A stretch of 64,000 bases of DNA from Wolbachia endosymbiont (group A) of Longitarsus flavicornis (GCF_963931955.1 NZ_OZ008337.1:496001-560000); one strand, 5' to 3'; counted from the stretch's first letter, positions 46,942-57,155 are shown. Notes: a model not told the origin generated them from the sequence alone. Numbers and translations are program-made.

Positions 46942-48129
46942 ATGAATATACCTAGTATAGAAAATTGTGATCTTCACAATAAAGTCGTCTTACTCAGAGT
47001 TGACTTCAATGTTCCTATAAAAGATGGAGAAATTCGTGATGTCACTCGTATTTTGAGAGCATTGCCTACTATTCAGTATTTAGTGAATGCGAGTGCAAAG
47101 GTTATTATTATATCGCATTTCGGACGCCCAAAAGCTAGAGACAATAATCTGTCGCTAAAAAATATAATTGACACTTTATCACAGTTACTAAATAAAAAAG
47201 TGAAATTCATTGATGATTGCGTTGGTGAAAAAGTGCAAAAAGCAGTGAGTGCTATGGATGCAGGAGATATAATATTACTAGAGAATCTAAGATTTTATGA
47301 AGGTGAAAAGGAGAATGATGCAAACTTTGCCAGACAATTAGCATCTCTGGCGGATATATATGTCAATGATGCATTTTCTTGCTCTCACAGAGCTCACGCT
47401 TCTATTTCACGCATTACAGAGTTTTTACCTTCCTACGCGGGATTTTGCTTACAAGATGAGCTAAAGTATCTTGAAAAAGCTGTATCGTTTAAAGCTAAAC
47501 CTATTACTGCGATAGTTGGGGGAGCTAAAATATCAACTAAAATAAAAGTGCTTATGAAGCTAACAGAAAAGGTTGATTACCTAGTTCTTGGTGGTGCAAT
47601 TGCTAATAATTTTTTGTCATTTAGCAAAGTAAATATAGGGAAATCTTTCTTTCAAAATGGTGTTGACGACCTTCTACATAATATTATTGAAACAGCAAAT
47701 AAAAACAATTGCAAAATAGTTGTGCCAGAAGACGTTCTGGTTGCAGTAAACTCTGATTACAGCACTAGTATTTCAAGAAAAACTGAGTCCATTTTGGACG
47801 GTGATATAATTTTGGATATCGGACCACAAACTTTGAGTACAATAAGCAGTATAATAGCGAGCAGTAAGACTCTGCTGTGGAATGGACCTATTGGTGTTTT
47901 TGAACATTCAGCTTTTGCAAGTGGTACAATAGGGGTAATGAAAGTCGTAAGTGACTTAACGCACAAAGGAAAGTTAACCAGCATAATAGGGGGAGGTGAT
48001 AGTCTATCTGCAATAAGCGCTGCAGGCTTTACCGATAAGGATTTTACATATGCTTCCACTGGTGGAGGAGCATTTTTAGATTGGTTAAGTGGCGATGAAA
48101 TGCCGGGAGTTGCTGCTCTGCAAAAATGA
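46942..48129 (+). CDS. pgk: Phosphoglycerate kinase
   Basis: ~395 residues. LLRVDFNVPIKDG, ISHFGRPKA, LLENLRFYEGEKEND, NDAFSCSHRAHAS, GGAKISTKIKVL, WNGPIGVFE and GGGDSLSA cover both domains. It makes or uses ATP at the 1,3-bisphosphoglycerate step (gluconeogenic direction is likely in Wolbachia). A TTG at 46930 is also in frame; the ATG at 46942 fits the family start. Confidence 0.96.
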   Translation: MNIPSIENCDLHNKVVLLRVDFNVPIKDGEIRDVTRILRALPTIQYLVNASAKVIIISHFGRPKARDNNLSLKNIIDTLSQLLNKKVKFIDDCVGEKVQKAVSAMDAGDIILLENLRFYEGEKENDANFARQLASLADIYVNDAFSCSHRAHASISRITEFLPSYAGFCLQDELKYLEKAVSFKAKPITAIVGGAKISTKIKVLMKLTEKVDYLVLGGAIANNFLSFSKVNIGKSFFQNGVDDLLHNIIETANKNNCKIVVPEDVLVAVNSDYSTSISRKTESILDGDIILDIGPQTLSTISSIIASSKTLLWNGPIGVFEHSAFASGTIGVMKVVSDLTHKGKLTSIIGGGDSLSAISAAGFTDKDFTYASTGGGAFLDWLSGDEMPGVAALQK

Positions 48130-48187
48130 TTAGATTAAAACTTTTTTAAATTGTTTCTTGTAAGCTAGCTTTTTTGTGAACGTGATT

Positions 48188-49015
48188 ATGTCGAAGACAG
48201 TTAAACTAATTTTGTGTTTAATAATACCAATAATAGGGTTTATTTTTTATATTATGGATCATTATTTTCACACCGGCTATGTAGAAGAAAATGTTGAGGT
48301 CAATTTTGAACCATTTTTCAGTTCACAACCAGGTTATATACCACCGTTTCCAGAATTAACTGACTTTGATAGAGGAGTGTTGAAAGTTTGTGGAGATTGG
48401 GGAGCACATCCAGATAAAGAAGATTTCAAAATTTTACTTAGTTGTCCGCAGCATCAAGAAGTAGTGAAAGAAATATATGATGAGCTTGATCATCAAATTG
48501 TCACACCAGATGCGGATTTGGAGTTATTTAAAGATGAACTGGCTAACATTTGGTTTACAAATAGTGGAAGTGAAAAAGAAACTATAGGGTTTGGACATAT
48601 TTTTTGTGGTGAGCCAAACGATAAATTAGGTGGTATGCATTTTATAGGTAGATATGTTGAAGCTCAAGAAGATAAATGGGCAGGTGCAATTTGGAATGAT
48701 AAGTCCCTATGCAATAAATCAGATATTAAGCCACCAGTTTATACATTTGGAATGAAATATTTAGGTAAGGATGGAGAAGTGAAAGTTAAATGCCCAAATG
48801 GATATGCATATAACCTTCATGCTGATGATATTTTAATTTCTGCAACTAAGGCGTTTAAGGAGTTAGGAAAAGATGGAATGTGCCTATATAAAATGGAAGA
48901 TGACAATTATCAATCAGTGTTTATAAGAAAGAATGACGCTATACTCACGTTCTATCCTGACTTAACACCAAAATGTGATGATAAGAGTACTAATTGCAGC
49001 TGCAGTAAATCTTAA
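48188..49015 (+). CDS. EndoU-like endoribonuclease domain protein, membrane-anchored or secreted
   Basis: ~275 residues. A hydrophobic N-terminus (LILCLIIPIIGFIFYIM) is a signal anchor. The central part has GFGHIFCGE, then GGMHFIGRYVEAQE, and a later Lys-containing strand, matching the two histidines and lysine layout of EndoU/XendoU RNases. The C-terminus is cysteine-rich (CDDKSTNCSCSK). EndoU domains cut RNA at uridines and appear in animal proteins and bacterial toxins. If secreted it could act on host or competitor RNA; this is inference. GTG codons at 48176 and 48182 are alternative starts. Confidence 0.72.
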   Translation: MSKTVKLILCLIIPIIGFIFYIMDHYFHTGYVEENVEVNFEPFFSSQPGYIPPFPELTDFDRGVLKVCGDWGAHPDKEDFKILLSCPQHQEVVKEIYDELDHQIVTPDADLELFKDELANIWFTNSGSEKETIGFGHIFCGEPNDKLGGMHFIGRYVEAQEDKWAGAIWNDKSLCNKSDIKPPVYTFGMKYLGKDGEVKVKCPNGYAYNLHADDILISATKAFKELGKDGMCLYKMEDDNYQSVFIRKNDAILTFYPDLTPKCDDKSTNCSCSKS

Positions 49016-49158
49016 TTTCAAAGCCAATAGGGTGAACAAATGATAAAAATGTTATAGGGTGTAGCAAATCCAAATGAGTCAAAATTTTGATTAAAGGGTT
49101 TTATGAGTAATAATGAAGAAGGACATTATTCGTCTAATAAAAGCAATTCAATACTCTC

Positions 49159-50505
49159 CTAAGAAACTCCTTGAACTAACTCATCTTTTTTTACCAAGAG
49201 ATAGCCAAGTTCCTTTGCTCTTTTGATCAAATTTTTTACAGTTCTATCTTTATAGCGTATTTCATAGTATTCCATTCCTTTTTCTACATATTCCTGTCCG
49301 TATTTGAGCATACTATAAAATATGCACGCTATCTTTCTTGCAGTAGCTGTTATTGCTTTTGGCGCTCCTAATCGTTTTTTTAATTTCCTGTAGTATGCAC
49401 CTAATGCACTTTTACTATTTCCCACAGAATTAGCAGCCATTCGAAATGCATTCGCAGCACGATTAATGACTTTACGCGTTCTTGTGCTAAACACTTTTTC
49501 TCCTGTAATTTTATTGGCAGGGCTGAGTCCTAACCACGATGAGAAGTGTTTTTCTGTTGACCATTTACTATGGTTTATACCAGTTTCTGAAATTATGGTC
49601 TGTACACTTAGTACATCAAGCCCTGGAACTTTAGTAAAATCCATACCAGTTATCCGGTGCAGTTCCTCGTGCAAAGCAAAGTTTGGCTTACTTTTTCTAT
49701 GCTTATTCTTTTCCTTACTCAACTGTTTACTTTCGCCAGGTTTTGTTTCGAACGTTTTGTAATAGGCCTCAATATTTCTATCACATTCTGCTATTTTTTC
49801 TTGATAGATATTATATAGTTCAAATTCTTGCTTTAGCGTGAATAAGTGTTCCTCTCTATAGTCACCAGCTAACGCTTTTGCAATAGTAGACTGATCATTT
49901 TTTATTCGTGCATCCCTGAATTCAACCAATTTCTCAGGATCCCTTTCGCCTTCGATTATAGCCTTGATAATTTTCATACCAGTTACTCCAGTAATATCTC
50001 TTATAACTTTATGCAGCTGTATATTCATTTGAATTAATGCCTTCTGCATACGCAGAACATGTGTAGATGCACTTTCAGTAAGACTTTTACGTTGCCGCAC
50101 ATAACTACGCAATACACAAATTTGATCATCGGGTCTGAATGATCCATGAAGTAGTCCATAACTGTGTAGTTGTTGTAACCACTGACAGTCCTGAACATCT
50201 GACTTTCTTCCAGGTACATTTTTTACATGTCGCGCATTTACCAGTTTTACTTCAAACCCATATGATTCGAGTACTTGAAATAAAGGAATCCAGTATACTC
50301 CTGTTGATTCCATAGCTACAGTTGTAACTTTACATTTTTTCAACCACCGTGCTAAATTATGAAGGTCTTCAGTGAAGCAGCCAAATTTTTGGATACGTTG
50401 TTCATCTCTTCCTTCAGGTACACATACATAATGTACAGATGAACCAACATCAATCCCTGCTGCATCAGGATTCACTATTTCTAATTTACTTTTTGCTTTT
50501 TTCAT
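49159..50505 (-). CDS. IS110-family transposase (DEDD)
   Basis: ~448 residues from an ATG preceded by GAAGGAG; the frame runs open further to 50568. N-terminal RuvC-like DEDD domain: AAGIDVGSSVHYV (first D), VAMESTGVYW (E), GRKSDVQDCQWL (D, D). The C-terminal Tnp_20 domain has VPGLDVLSVQTIISETG and FSSWLGLSPANKITGEKV with the catalytic serine region. All motifs intact, no frameshift. Likely active. Confidence 0.93.
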   Translation of the reverse strand: MKKAKSKLEIVNPDAAGIDVGSSVHYVCVPEGRDEQRIQKFGCFTEDLHNLARWLKKCKVTTVAMESTGVYWIPLFQVLESYGFEVKLVNARHVKNVPGRKSDVQDCQWLQQLHSYGLLHGSFRPDDQICVLRSYVRQRKSLTESASTHVLRMQKALIQMNIQLHKVIRDITGVTGMKIIKAIIEGERDPEKLVEFRDARIKNDQSTIAKALAGDYREEHLFTLKQEFELYNIYQEKIAECDRNIEAYYKTFETKPGESKQLSKEKNKHRKSKPNFALHEELHRITGMDFTKVPGLDVLSVQTIISETGINHSKWSTEKHFSSWLGLSPANKITGEKVFSTRTRKVINRAANAFRMAANSVGNSKSALGAYYRKLKKRLGAPKAITATARKIACIFYSMLKYGQEYVEKGMEYYEIRYKDRTVKNLIKRAKELGYLLVKKDELVQGVS

Positions 50506-50713
50506 GGCAACTCCTTCGTATAATTTGTAATAGGGAAACGCTTCAGCTTGGAACGGTTGATAGTACAATCTCCTAACCGAGGTAGTCTACAAAAACTCCA
50601 TCAATGATTTGACCGTTCCTCCCAAAACCACGCTTACGAACGGGCACTAAAGGCACCAGTGACTTGGTCGGTTATAACTGCAAAAGCGCTTCTCACAAAG
50701 TTATATCAGAAAT
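50506..50713 (-). ncRNA. Candidate IS110 bridge RNA region
   Basis: Non-coding ~200 bp between the element end and the transposase start. It contains G/C-rich self-complementary stretches, unusual for this AT-rich genome (for example ccgaccaagtcactggtgcc and tagtgcccgttcg on the minus strand). Assignment rests on position and family knowledge; no fold was computed. Confidence 0.4.
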
Positions 50714-51090
50714 TACTCAAAACTTAAATTGGGAGTTTCTTCCTGGTTTGACAGATTTCGTCTGTTTGACGCTTGTGAAGGAATAAAATCAGCTTTTATA
50801 TCAGAAATTGCGTTCAGACAGGAGTTACTACTTTTTATAGTATGTGTTTCAACTTTGTTTGTTTTGGATGTAAGTAATCTAGAACGTGCAGTAATGATAA
50901 GCAGCCTATTCCTGGTGTTAATTATGGAAATTGTTAACACTGCTTTTGAAACAACAATTGAGCGTATTTCCAGTGAACAACACATACTTTCAAAAAAGGT
51001 GAAAGATCTAGGTAGTGCAGCAGTTTTTCTTTCATTAATTAACTTCTTGATAACATGGATGATAATATTGACAGGTTAATACGAATGTTA

Positions 51091-52029
51091 TTAAGATATG
51101 TTGTCAAACTCACCAATTAAAGTTTTTATATCTTGCGGTAAATCAGAGACAAATTCCATGTATTCCTTGCTTTTTGGGTGATATAAGCCCAGTGTATAAG
51201 CATGTAGTGCTTGTCTGTTGAAATTACGAATGAAACTAGAGTTTTTAGCATATTTTGTGCTTTTACTACTATTTTTTCCGTAAACTTGGTCACCAACTAT
51301 GGAATGTCCTATGTGGCTCATGTGGACTCGAATTTGGTGTGTTCTGCCTGTCTCTAAAGTGCATTTAACCAGGCTTACTTGTCCTATAACTTTTTGCACT
51401 AAATAGTGAGTGATTGCTAATTTGCCCGTTGTTTTTGTAACACACATCATTTCTTTATTACCGCGTTTGGGAGCAATGTTAGTTTCTATAGTTCCCTGGT
51501 CAGAAGGTAATATTCCCCAAACTACTGCTAAATATTCTCGCTTTATTTTACGATTTGATAACAATTCAGACAAAAAACTATGGGCTTCTTCATTTTTTGC
51601 AATTACCATTAGCCCACTGGTATCTTTATCGAGTCTATGAACAATTCCTGGTCTTACATCAAGGTGAGCGATAATTGCGTTCAAAAGCGTATCATTGTTT
51701 GTCCCAGCACCTGGGTGCACTGTTAATCCACTTTGTTTACTCAGAACTATAATGTCCTCATCTTCATAGACGATATCAAGTTTTATGTCATAATTAGGCT
51801 CAATTGATGTGGATATGTCAGGTTGAACGAGATGCACCACATACTCTTCATCTGGTTTTACTATGTGGTCATTATTAATTATCGATGTGCCAAGTAATTT
51901 TACCTGCTCATTTTGTATCAATCTTTGCGCTTTACTGCGTGATATGTTGCATTTTTCAGCTATATAGGTGTCTAACCTTAATTTTTTCTCATCACTATTA
52001 ATGTTTAAGGTTATATCTATCCTGCACAC
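51091..52029 (-). CDS. rluD: 23S rRNA pseudouridine synthase RluD-type
   Basis: 312 residues. N-terminal S4 RNA-binding domain (LDTYIAEKCNISRSKAQRLI), then the synthase domain with catalytic aspartate in GIVHRLDKDTSGLMV, and GRTHQIRVHMSHIGHSIVGD. Matches RluC/RluD; RluD is favoured by length and motif order. It overlaps the start region of the upstream gene's 3' end by 13 bp. Confidence 0.92.
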   Translation of the reverse strand: MCRIDITLNINSDEKKLRLDTYIAEKCNISRSKAQRLIQNEQVKLLGTSIINNDHIVKPDEEYVVHLVQPDISTSIEPNYDIKLDIVYEDEDIIVLSKQSGLTVHPGAGTNNDTLLNAIIAHLDVRPGIVHRLDKDTSGLMVIAKNEEAHSFLSELLSNRKIKREYLAVVWGILPSDQGTIETNIAPKRGNKEMMCVTKTTGKLAITHYLVQKVIGQVSLVKCTLETGRTHQIRVHMSHIGHSIVGDQVYGKNSSKSTKYAKNSSFIRNFNRQALHAYTLGLYHPKSKEYMEFVSDLPQDIKTLIGEFDNIS

Positions 52030-53891
52030 GCTACTTTAAATGCTGCTTGAATATTTTGATCTACAAAATCAACTTTTGTACTAGGAAGATCACCTTGTTT
52101 TTTAATATGGCAAATTGTTTGAGAGCCATCTTTCCAGTGAATTATTATTTTGTTATCAAAATCCCGTAGTGTTGCCTCAACCTTTTTTTCTTTATTATCT
52201 TTTTCTTCCAGCTTAATAAATTTTAATAAATAATATAGAAAGTCACTTGGTTTGCCGTTGATTTTTTCTTTCCACTCCTTTATTTCTTTTTGTTTAGGGC
52301 GTGCTTCCTTAAGGTTTTTTATTTTTTCTCGCTTCTCTTCTATCCTTTCTTCTTTTCCTAGTCGTGCTAATTCTTCATCCAATATTTCTTCTTCATCTCG
52401 TTGTGGGCCATTAGAAGTGGTGCTGCTAGTTTGAGGACTGGTACCACTATTATTTTCCTTTTCTTCTAATGCCCTCTTCAATGCTTCTATTTTCTTTTTT
52501 AGCTGCCCTATCTCTTTTACTCCTCCTTCCCAATCCACTCGTTGTGCATGTTCTTCATCATGTTCTTCATTACTACTTGCCCGTTCGCCTTGAGGTGATT
52601 GGTCACTTCTGCTTTCTCTAGGTACATTAGGTAATCTTTCATTTGCAAAAGTCGCTCCCGCTAGTCCCGTATATTGTCCTGGCTTTAACCTAGCTACTCT
52701 ATCATCAATAGTCTCTACTGCATTCTTAATAGCATTTATTGTGTCCATTACCTTCTTTACATCCACTTCACTCAGTTTACCTTTTACGTCTTTGCTAACT
52801 CCCTTGCATAACTCATCAACACTTTTATCAATATTGACCAAACATTGAGTTATTGCTTCATTCGCAGTTGCTTCTACTCCATCTAAATTTTGTTTTATGA
52901 TCTCCTCTAATTTATTCAATAAAGTTGCAACGTCCTTTTTCATACCATCAAGTGTTTTTTCGATGTTGGCATTTGCAGGCCCTAAAAGATCGTTCTTAAA
53001 TAAATAGCAAATTTTATTGATAAGGTCAGTTAGGTGTTTATCAAATAATCTTTCCAATCGAGATATGGGATCATTCTCCTCTTTACTTTCAAATTTGTTT
53101 TCCATTACCGACACAACACTACCTTTTCTACATGGAAGTAGAATATCTAAGTTATTGAATTTTTTAACAACATTGTATGTGTTATTTACTTCATTACTTT
53201 TTAATTTACTCAATGCTATACATATTCCAGCAATGAAGACAGCACTCACGAATGCAATGAAACCCCATTCTGCCCAGCCCTGAACATTGGCAAAACTAAA
53301 TTTATTTTGTATCAATGAACCAGCTACAATTAGACCGCTCAGCACATATGGCACAGCAAGCAAAATAACTTTATTTCTATTCTCTTGTCTTTTGTTTTCT
53401 AATATTTCTCCCTGTTTTTCAGAGATTGGTAAAACTATTGAAAAACCTTGCTTTTTATCGACCAAATCAGGAATAATTTCTATTGTTAATGCATTTTGGG
53501 CAATCTCATTTATTTCATCACTTTTTCCACCTCGAATTTTTATATCTATTGGGCTATCACCATCTTTTGATTTCTCATTTTCTATTTCTTGTTTGTATAT
53601 ATATCTTAGAGCAAGAGAGGTTAATAAAACCACTCCAAGAATAACAGAAACCAGAAAGTAAGTTGGCATTAATGTTGGGTTAAAAGTAGCAATAAAGCTT
53701 AAATCGTTAAGGGTTATTACCATTGCAGTTACGTAAGCTAGAGAAAATTGAAGCCAAGTATTCACGGCTGCTATAGGTAGAGTGTTATTTATAGAATACT
53801 TTTTTATTGTGTACCATACTTTAGTAGAGTAACCGGTAATATCATTTACCGGAGTCTTGATATTAAAATCAATCTGAGGAGCTGGACCCAT
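52017..53891 (-). CDS. Large membrane and coiled-coil protein, function unknown
   Basis: 624 residues. Two hydrophobic helices near 45-65 and 75-97, a soluble stretch, two more helices near 177-196 and 208-230, then a ~390-residue cytoplasmic-looking tail. The tail has helical segments (DKSVDELCKGVSKDVKG), a Ser/Gln/Glu-rich linker (near 425-450), a clear coiled coil (GQLKKKIEALKRALEEKE) and a very charged region (EERIEEKREKIKNLKEA). No family recognised. The design fits a membrane-tethered scaffold or effector but nothing proves it. Confidence 0.75.
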   Translation of the reverse strand: MGPAPQIDFNIKTPVNDITGYSTKVWYTIKKYSINNTLPIAAVNTWLQFSLAYVTAMVITLNDLSFIATFNPTLMPTYFLVSVILGVVLLTSLALRYIYKQEIENEKSKDGDSPIDIKIRGGKSDEINEIAQNALTIEIIPDLVDKKQGFSIVLPISEKQGEILENKRQENRNKVILLAVPYVLSGLIVAGSLIQNKFSFANVQGWAEWGFIAFVSAVFIAGICIALSKLKSNEVNNTYNVVKKFNNLDILLPCRKGSVVSVMENKFESKEENDPISRLERLFDKHLTDLINKICYLFKNDLLGPANANIEKTLDGMKKDVATLLNKLEEIIKQNLDGVEATANEAITQCLVNIDKSVDELCKGVSKDVKGKLSEVDVKKVMDTINAIKNAVETIDDRVARLKPGQYTGLAGATFANERLPNVPRESRSDQSPQGERASSNEEHDEEHAQRVDWEGGVKEIGQLKKKIEALKRALEEKENNSGTSPQTSSTTSNGPQRDEEEILDEELARLGKEERIEEKREKIKNLKEARPKQKEIKEWKEKINGKPSDFLYYLLKFIKLEEKDNKEKKVEATLRDFDNKIIIHWKDGSQTICHIKKQGDLPSTKVDFVDQNIQAAFKVACAG

Positions 53892-54820
53892 AAATTTCCT
53901 TACATTTAAATTTAATTAATTATATATTAATAACGCTTTGAAATCAAGCTTTTTAACTTATGCCAAGGCCGGTTAGAGCGCACTGTATTAATCTTTACGT
54001 AACGATTTGTTAACCAAATTGAATGTGTGCCATATGTTTTTAGATTGGTGTATTTAATAGTTTTAGTACTACAAACTGAATAGTCGAATTCACTTAATTG
54101 AATTATTAAATCAACACTATTACAGTTTCTCAAGATATCTTCTTCCTTGTAAGCAAGTAGCACTGATTTATTATTTCCTTTATTATATATGCAGCTATAC
54201 TTTAGTCTTTTATCTGGATTGCTATATTTTGTATGATTCAAAATTTGGTTCTGCCCATTTTGCTTCGCCCATGTTTTGACAACAAAGTTCCTATTTTTTC
54301 TGGTGAGAGAATATAGTAAGTTATCACTTTCTTTTACAGCAACATTATCAGCATTTATTAGGATGTCGGGGGTTTTATATGCGGTGCTAAAGCAAATACC
54401 TAGTACAATAAAGAAAATTCCGAAAAAACGCCAATTTCTTTCCCATAAGCACAGCCACAATAAACCAAGTGTTATTATAATAATTGATGAGGCAGGAAAA
54501 GTACGAATGGGAATAACCAAATACTGAAAACCAGCGATTGCATTTGTTATATACAAAATACTGTCAATTGGGCGCTCTATAAATGGCGCTATAATCCATT
54601 CAATACCTAAAGGAATTAACAAAACATAAATTATTCCAAGTGGAATAATAATTAATGTAACTATTGGTATAGCAACTAAATTTGTGATAATGCCACTAAT
54701 TGAAAAATAATTAAAATTGTATATCGTGTACGGAACAGTTGCTAAACTTGCTATTACTGAGCTGATCATTATCGACACAAAATATTTCATTATTTTTATT
54801 TTGAATAATTTGTTGGCATT

Positions 54821-55714
54821 AGACTTCTTTCAAAATTGTTAGAGGGAGTGTAAGATGAAGTATTTGAAAGCATGAAATATAAGGAAATAGAAAAGTTAGA
54901 AGGAGAAAAGTTTCGACGTTTAACAGGGGTAAAAAAAGCAACATTTGAGCGAATGGTAGAAATTCTAGAAGTGGAGGATAAAAGAAAAAAAGCTAGAAGT
55001 GGAAGAAAAAGTAAACTTTGCATAGAAGACAGGCTACTTATGGCACTGGAATATATAAGAGAATATCGTACATATTTTCATATTGGGCAAAGCTATGGCA
55101 TGAGTGAAAGTAACAGTTTTAAAATAATAAGATAGGTAGAAGACATATTAATAAAACATCCAGATTTTGCATTACCAGGAAAAAAAGAGCTATTAAAGAG
55201 TGATGTAGAATATGAAGTTTTAGTAATAGACGGAACTGAAACGCCAGTAGAGAGACCAAAAAAAAGCAAAAGCCCTTCTACTCTGGAAAGAAAAAAAGGC
55301 ATACTATAAAAACACAAATAGTAACAGAGAAGAAGAGTAAAAAAGTCATATGCACATCTTTCTCGAATGGTAGAAAACACGATTTTCGGATGTTTAGAGA
55401 ATCAAAGGTAGCAATATTACCGGACACCAAAATCTTAGCTGATGCCGGCTACAGGGGAATGCAGAAGATACACAAAAATGTTGTATTACCGCACAGGAAA
55501 ATGAAAAAGAATCCGTTAAGCAAAGAACAAAAAAAAGAGAACAGGGCACTTATGAGCCAAAGGGCAATTGTTGAAAACGTAATTGGCTTATTGAAAAGGT
55601 TTAAAATCATCTCGGACAGGTATAGAAACCGACGAAAACGTTTTGGTTTAAGGTTTAATTTGATTGCTGCAATTCACAATTTTGAGCTCCATACATGAAT
55701 TTTGAAAGAAGTCT
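54821..55714 (+). mobile_element. IS5-family element, 894-bp type, copy 3
   Basis: ATT on both sides (54818-54820, 55715-55717). orfA reads GVKKATFERMVEIL, so the TGA stop of copies 1 and 2 is CGA here, but the TAG after KIIR is shared. orfB is unchanged. The slip motif aaaaaaa lies at the end of orfA (about 55289), where a -1 shift joins it to the KRHTIKTQ frame. Confidence 0.85.
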
Positions 55715-56474
55715 ATTGATCTGATAACTGGCAACCAGTGCCAAAACAGCAGAAAATGACATCTGAAAGCCAGGCTTTAAAATTGCTTCTGGTTCTATGA
55801 TAAGTATCACTGAAGCGGCAAACGCAATTGCTATTAACCCTCGATATTTTCTCCCTATCATTATTGCAACGAGTACTAAAATCACCATGATGTAGGCACG
55901 CTGAGCAGAAATTTGCATGCCGGTAATCAACAAATAAAACGTGGTTGGCAAAATGGTAAGAAATGCAGATATTTTCTTGGTGTTATACTTAAGAGTCAAA
56001 GTTTCAGATATTGCGAATAAATTACGAAACACTACAAAAAACAGACCAGCAACGAATGATAAATGCAAACCAGATATGGCAAACAAATGTGCTATACCTG
56101 AATCTCGTATCGCGTCCATAGTTTTTTGATCTATGCCGTCTTTTTTACCGATCAGTAATGCAGAAATTATGTCTGCATGTGGTTTTTTAATATTTTGCTG
56201 CAGGTTTTCATAAATGTATTGACGGAAAGATTCTATATACTCTAGAAATTTCCTTGCTTCAGTCTTTTTGTACAGGGCTATTTTGCTTGTTGCAAAACCT
56301 GTTGCACTTATTTTCTGATAATATGCTATTCTTGCAAAATCATATGCATACTCCGAAGGCGCAATCTTTAGAGGGAAGAGTTTTGCTGATAATTTTACTT
56401 GATCGCCTATTTTAATGCCTTCTTCCACTTTGGTTCTAACTGATATTCTGATGTTATCTAGAGCTCTATCCGGT

Positions 56475-56605
56475 GTCATTCCAGCACGTGACGCTGGAAT
56501 CCATATCTTTTTTTTCTGGATCCCAGTATCAAGTACTGGGATGACAGAAGAGGGCGCTGGGATGACAGAAGGGGGCACTGGGATGACAGAGGAGGATTCT
56601 GGAAT
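56475..56605. repeat. Palindromic insertion inside comEC
   Basis: attccagcacgtgacgctggaat, ggatcccagtatcaagtactgggat and three tandem copies of gggatgacagaag-like units, all read in frame (SVIPV, SVIPA, SVIPV). Confidence 0.75.
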
Positions 56606-57078
56606 GGTGGAAGGCTTTGTAATAGAAAGCAGAAATTGTTTGTGTGAGCCCCTGTCGTTAATATCCTTCACTGTGGCAACGATATCTTTTACATATCTCT
56701 CTTTATCAAGAATTTGAGTATCAACTAAAGCTGTTCTTAATTTACTGGCTGTGAATCCTATGAGCACTGCAATTAAAGCAATGCATAATATTGCATACTT
56801 TCTGTATAATATTGCAATCAAAATTAGTGTGGGTAAAAGCAAAAGAAAAATAGATATGCAGCTTGGTTCAAAACTTAGGGAAAAATATGTTAAAATTCCT
56901 GCACACTGAAGAACAGGAAACCACAGTATCAAGTTATATTTTTCATTGCGTAGGTTATGACGTATATAATTAACTATTATGTCAAGAAAAGTTAATAAAT
57001 ACACAAAATATACACCATAATGTAATTTTATCCTTTTATTTTCCATTATTGTACGTATAATAACTAAATAAGCAACGA

Positions 57079-57155
<77 letters not shown>

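Larger units (their letters stand above)
49157..50718 (-). mobile_element. IS110-family element, apparently intact
   Basis: Bounded by TACTC at 49152-49156 and 50714-50718. The transposase stop is only a few bases from one end, while ~210 bp of non-coding sequence (50506-50713) lies upstream of its start. That is the IS110 layout, in which the long non-coding end can encode a bridge RNA that selects the target. Confidence 0.8.
49113..51079 (+). pseudogene. dgkA: Diacylglycerol kinase, interrupted by IS110 element
   Basis: The frame from the ATG at 49113 (MKKDIIRLIKAIQ) runs into the IS. It resumes at 50714 as YSKLKLGVSSWFDRF when the two TACTC copies are merged. The remainder has the DgkA core: SAFISEIAFRQELLL, MEIVNTAFETTIERI and KVKDLGSAAVFLSL, with three helices. 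DgkA recycles diacylglycerol in the membrane. The part after the IS (a TTG at 50729 is the earliest start) contains all catalytic motifs and may still be made. Confidence 0.75.
53927..57046 (-). pseudogene. comEC: ComEC/Rec2 competence protein, interrupted by IS
   Basis: The 5' part (57046-55718) has the soluble N-terminal domain and the competence-domain words ISALLIGKKDG and FAISGLHLSFVAGLFF. Removing the IS and one ATT copy joins SYQIN to ANKLFKIKIMKYFVS and continues to 53927 with the remaining helices, in one frame. The beta-lactamase-like C-terminal domain of long ComEC proteins is absent. Palindromic repeats are inserted at ~180-225 in frame. A frame extending to 57115 overlaps the tRNA, so the ATG at 57046 is chosen. 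Confidence 0.83.

Noticed and set aside
49103..49161. ATG at 49103 (MSNNEEGHYSS) as the dgkA start
   Set aside because: It is in the wrong frame relative to the rest of dgkA when TACTC copies are merged; the ATG at 49113 is in frame.
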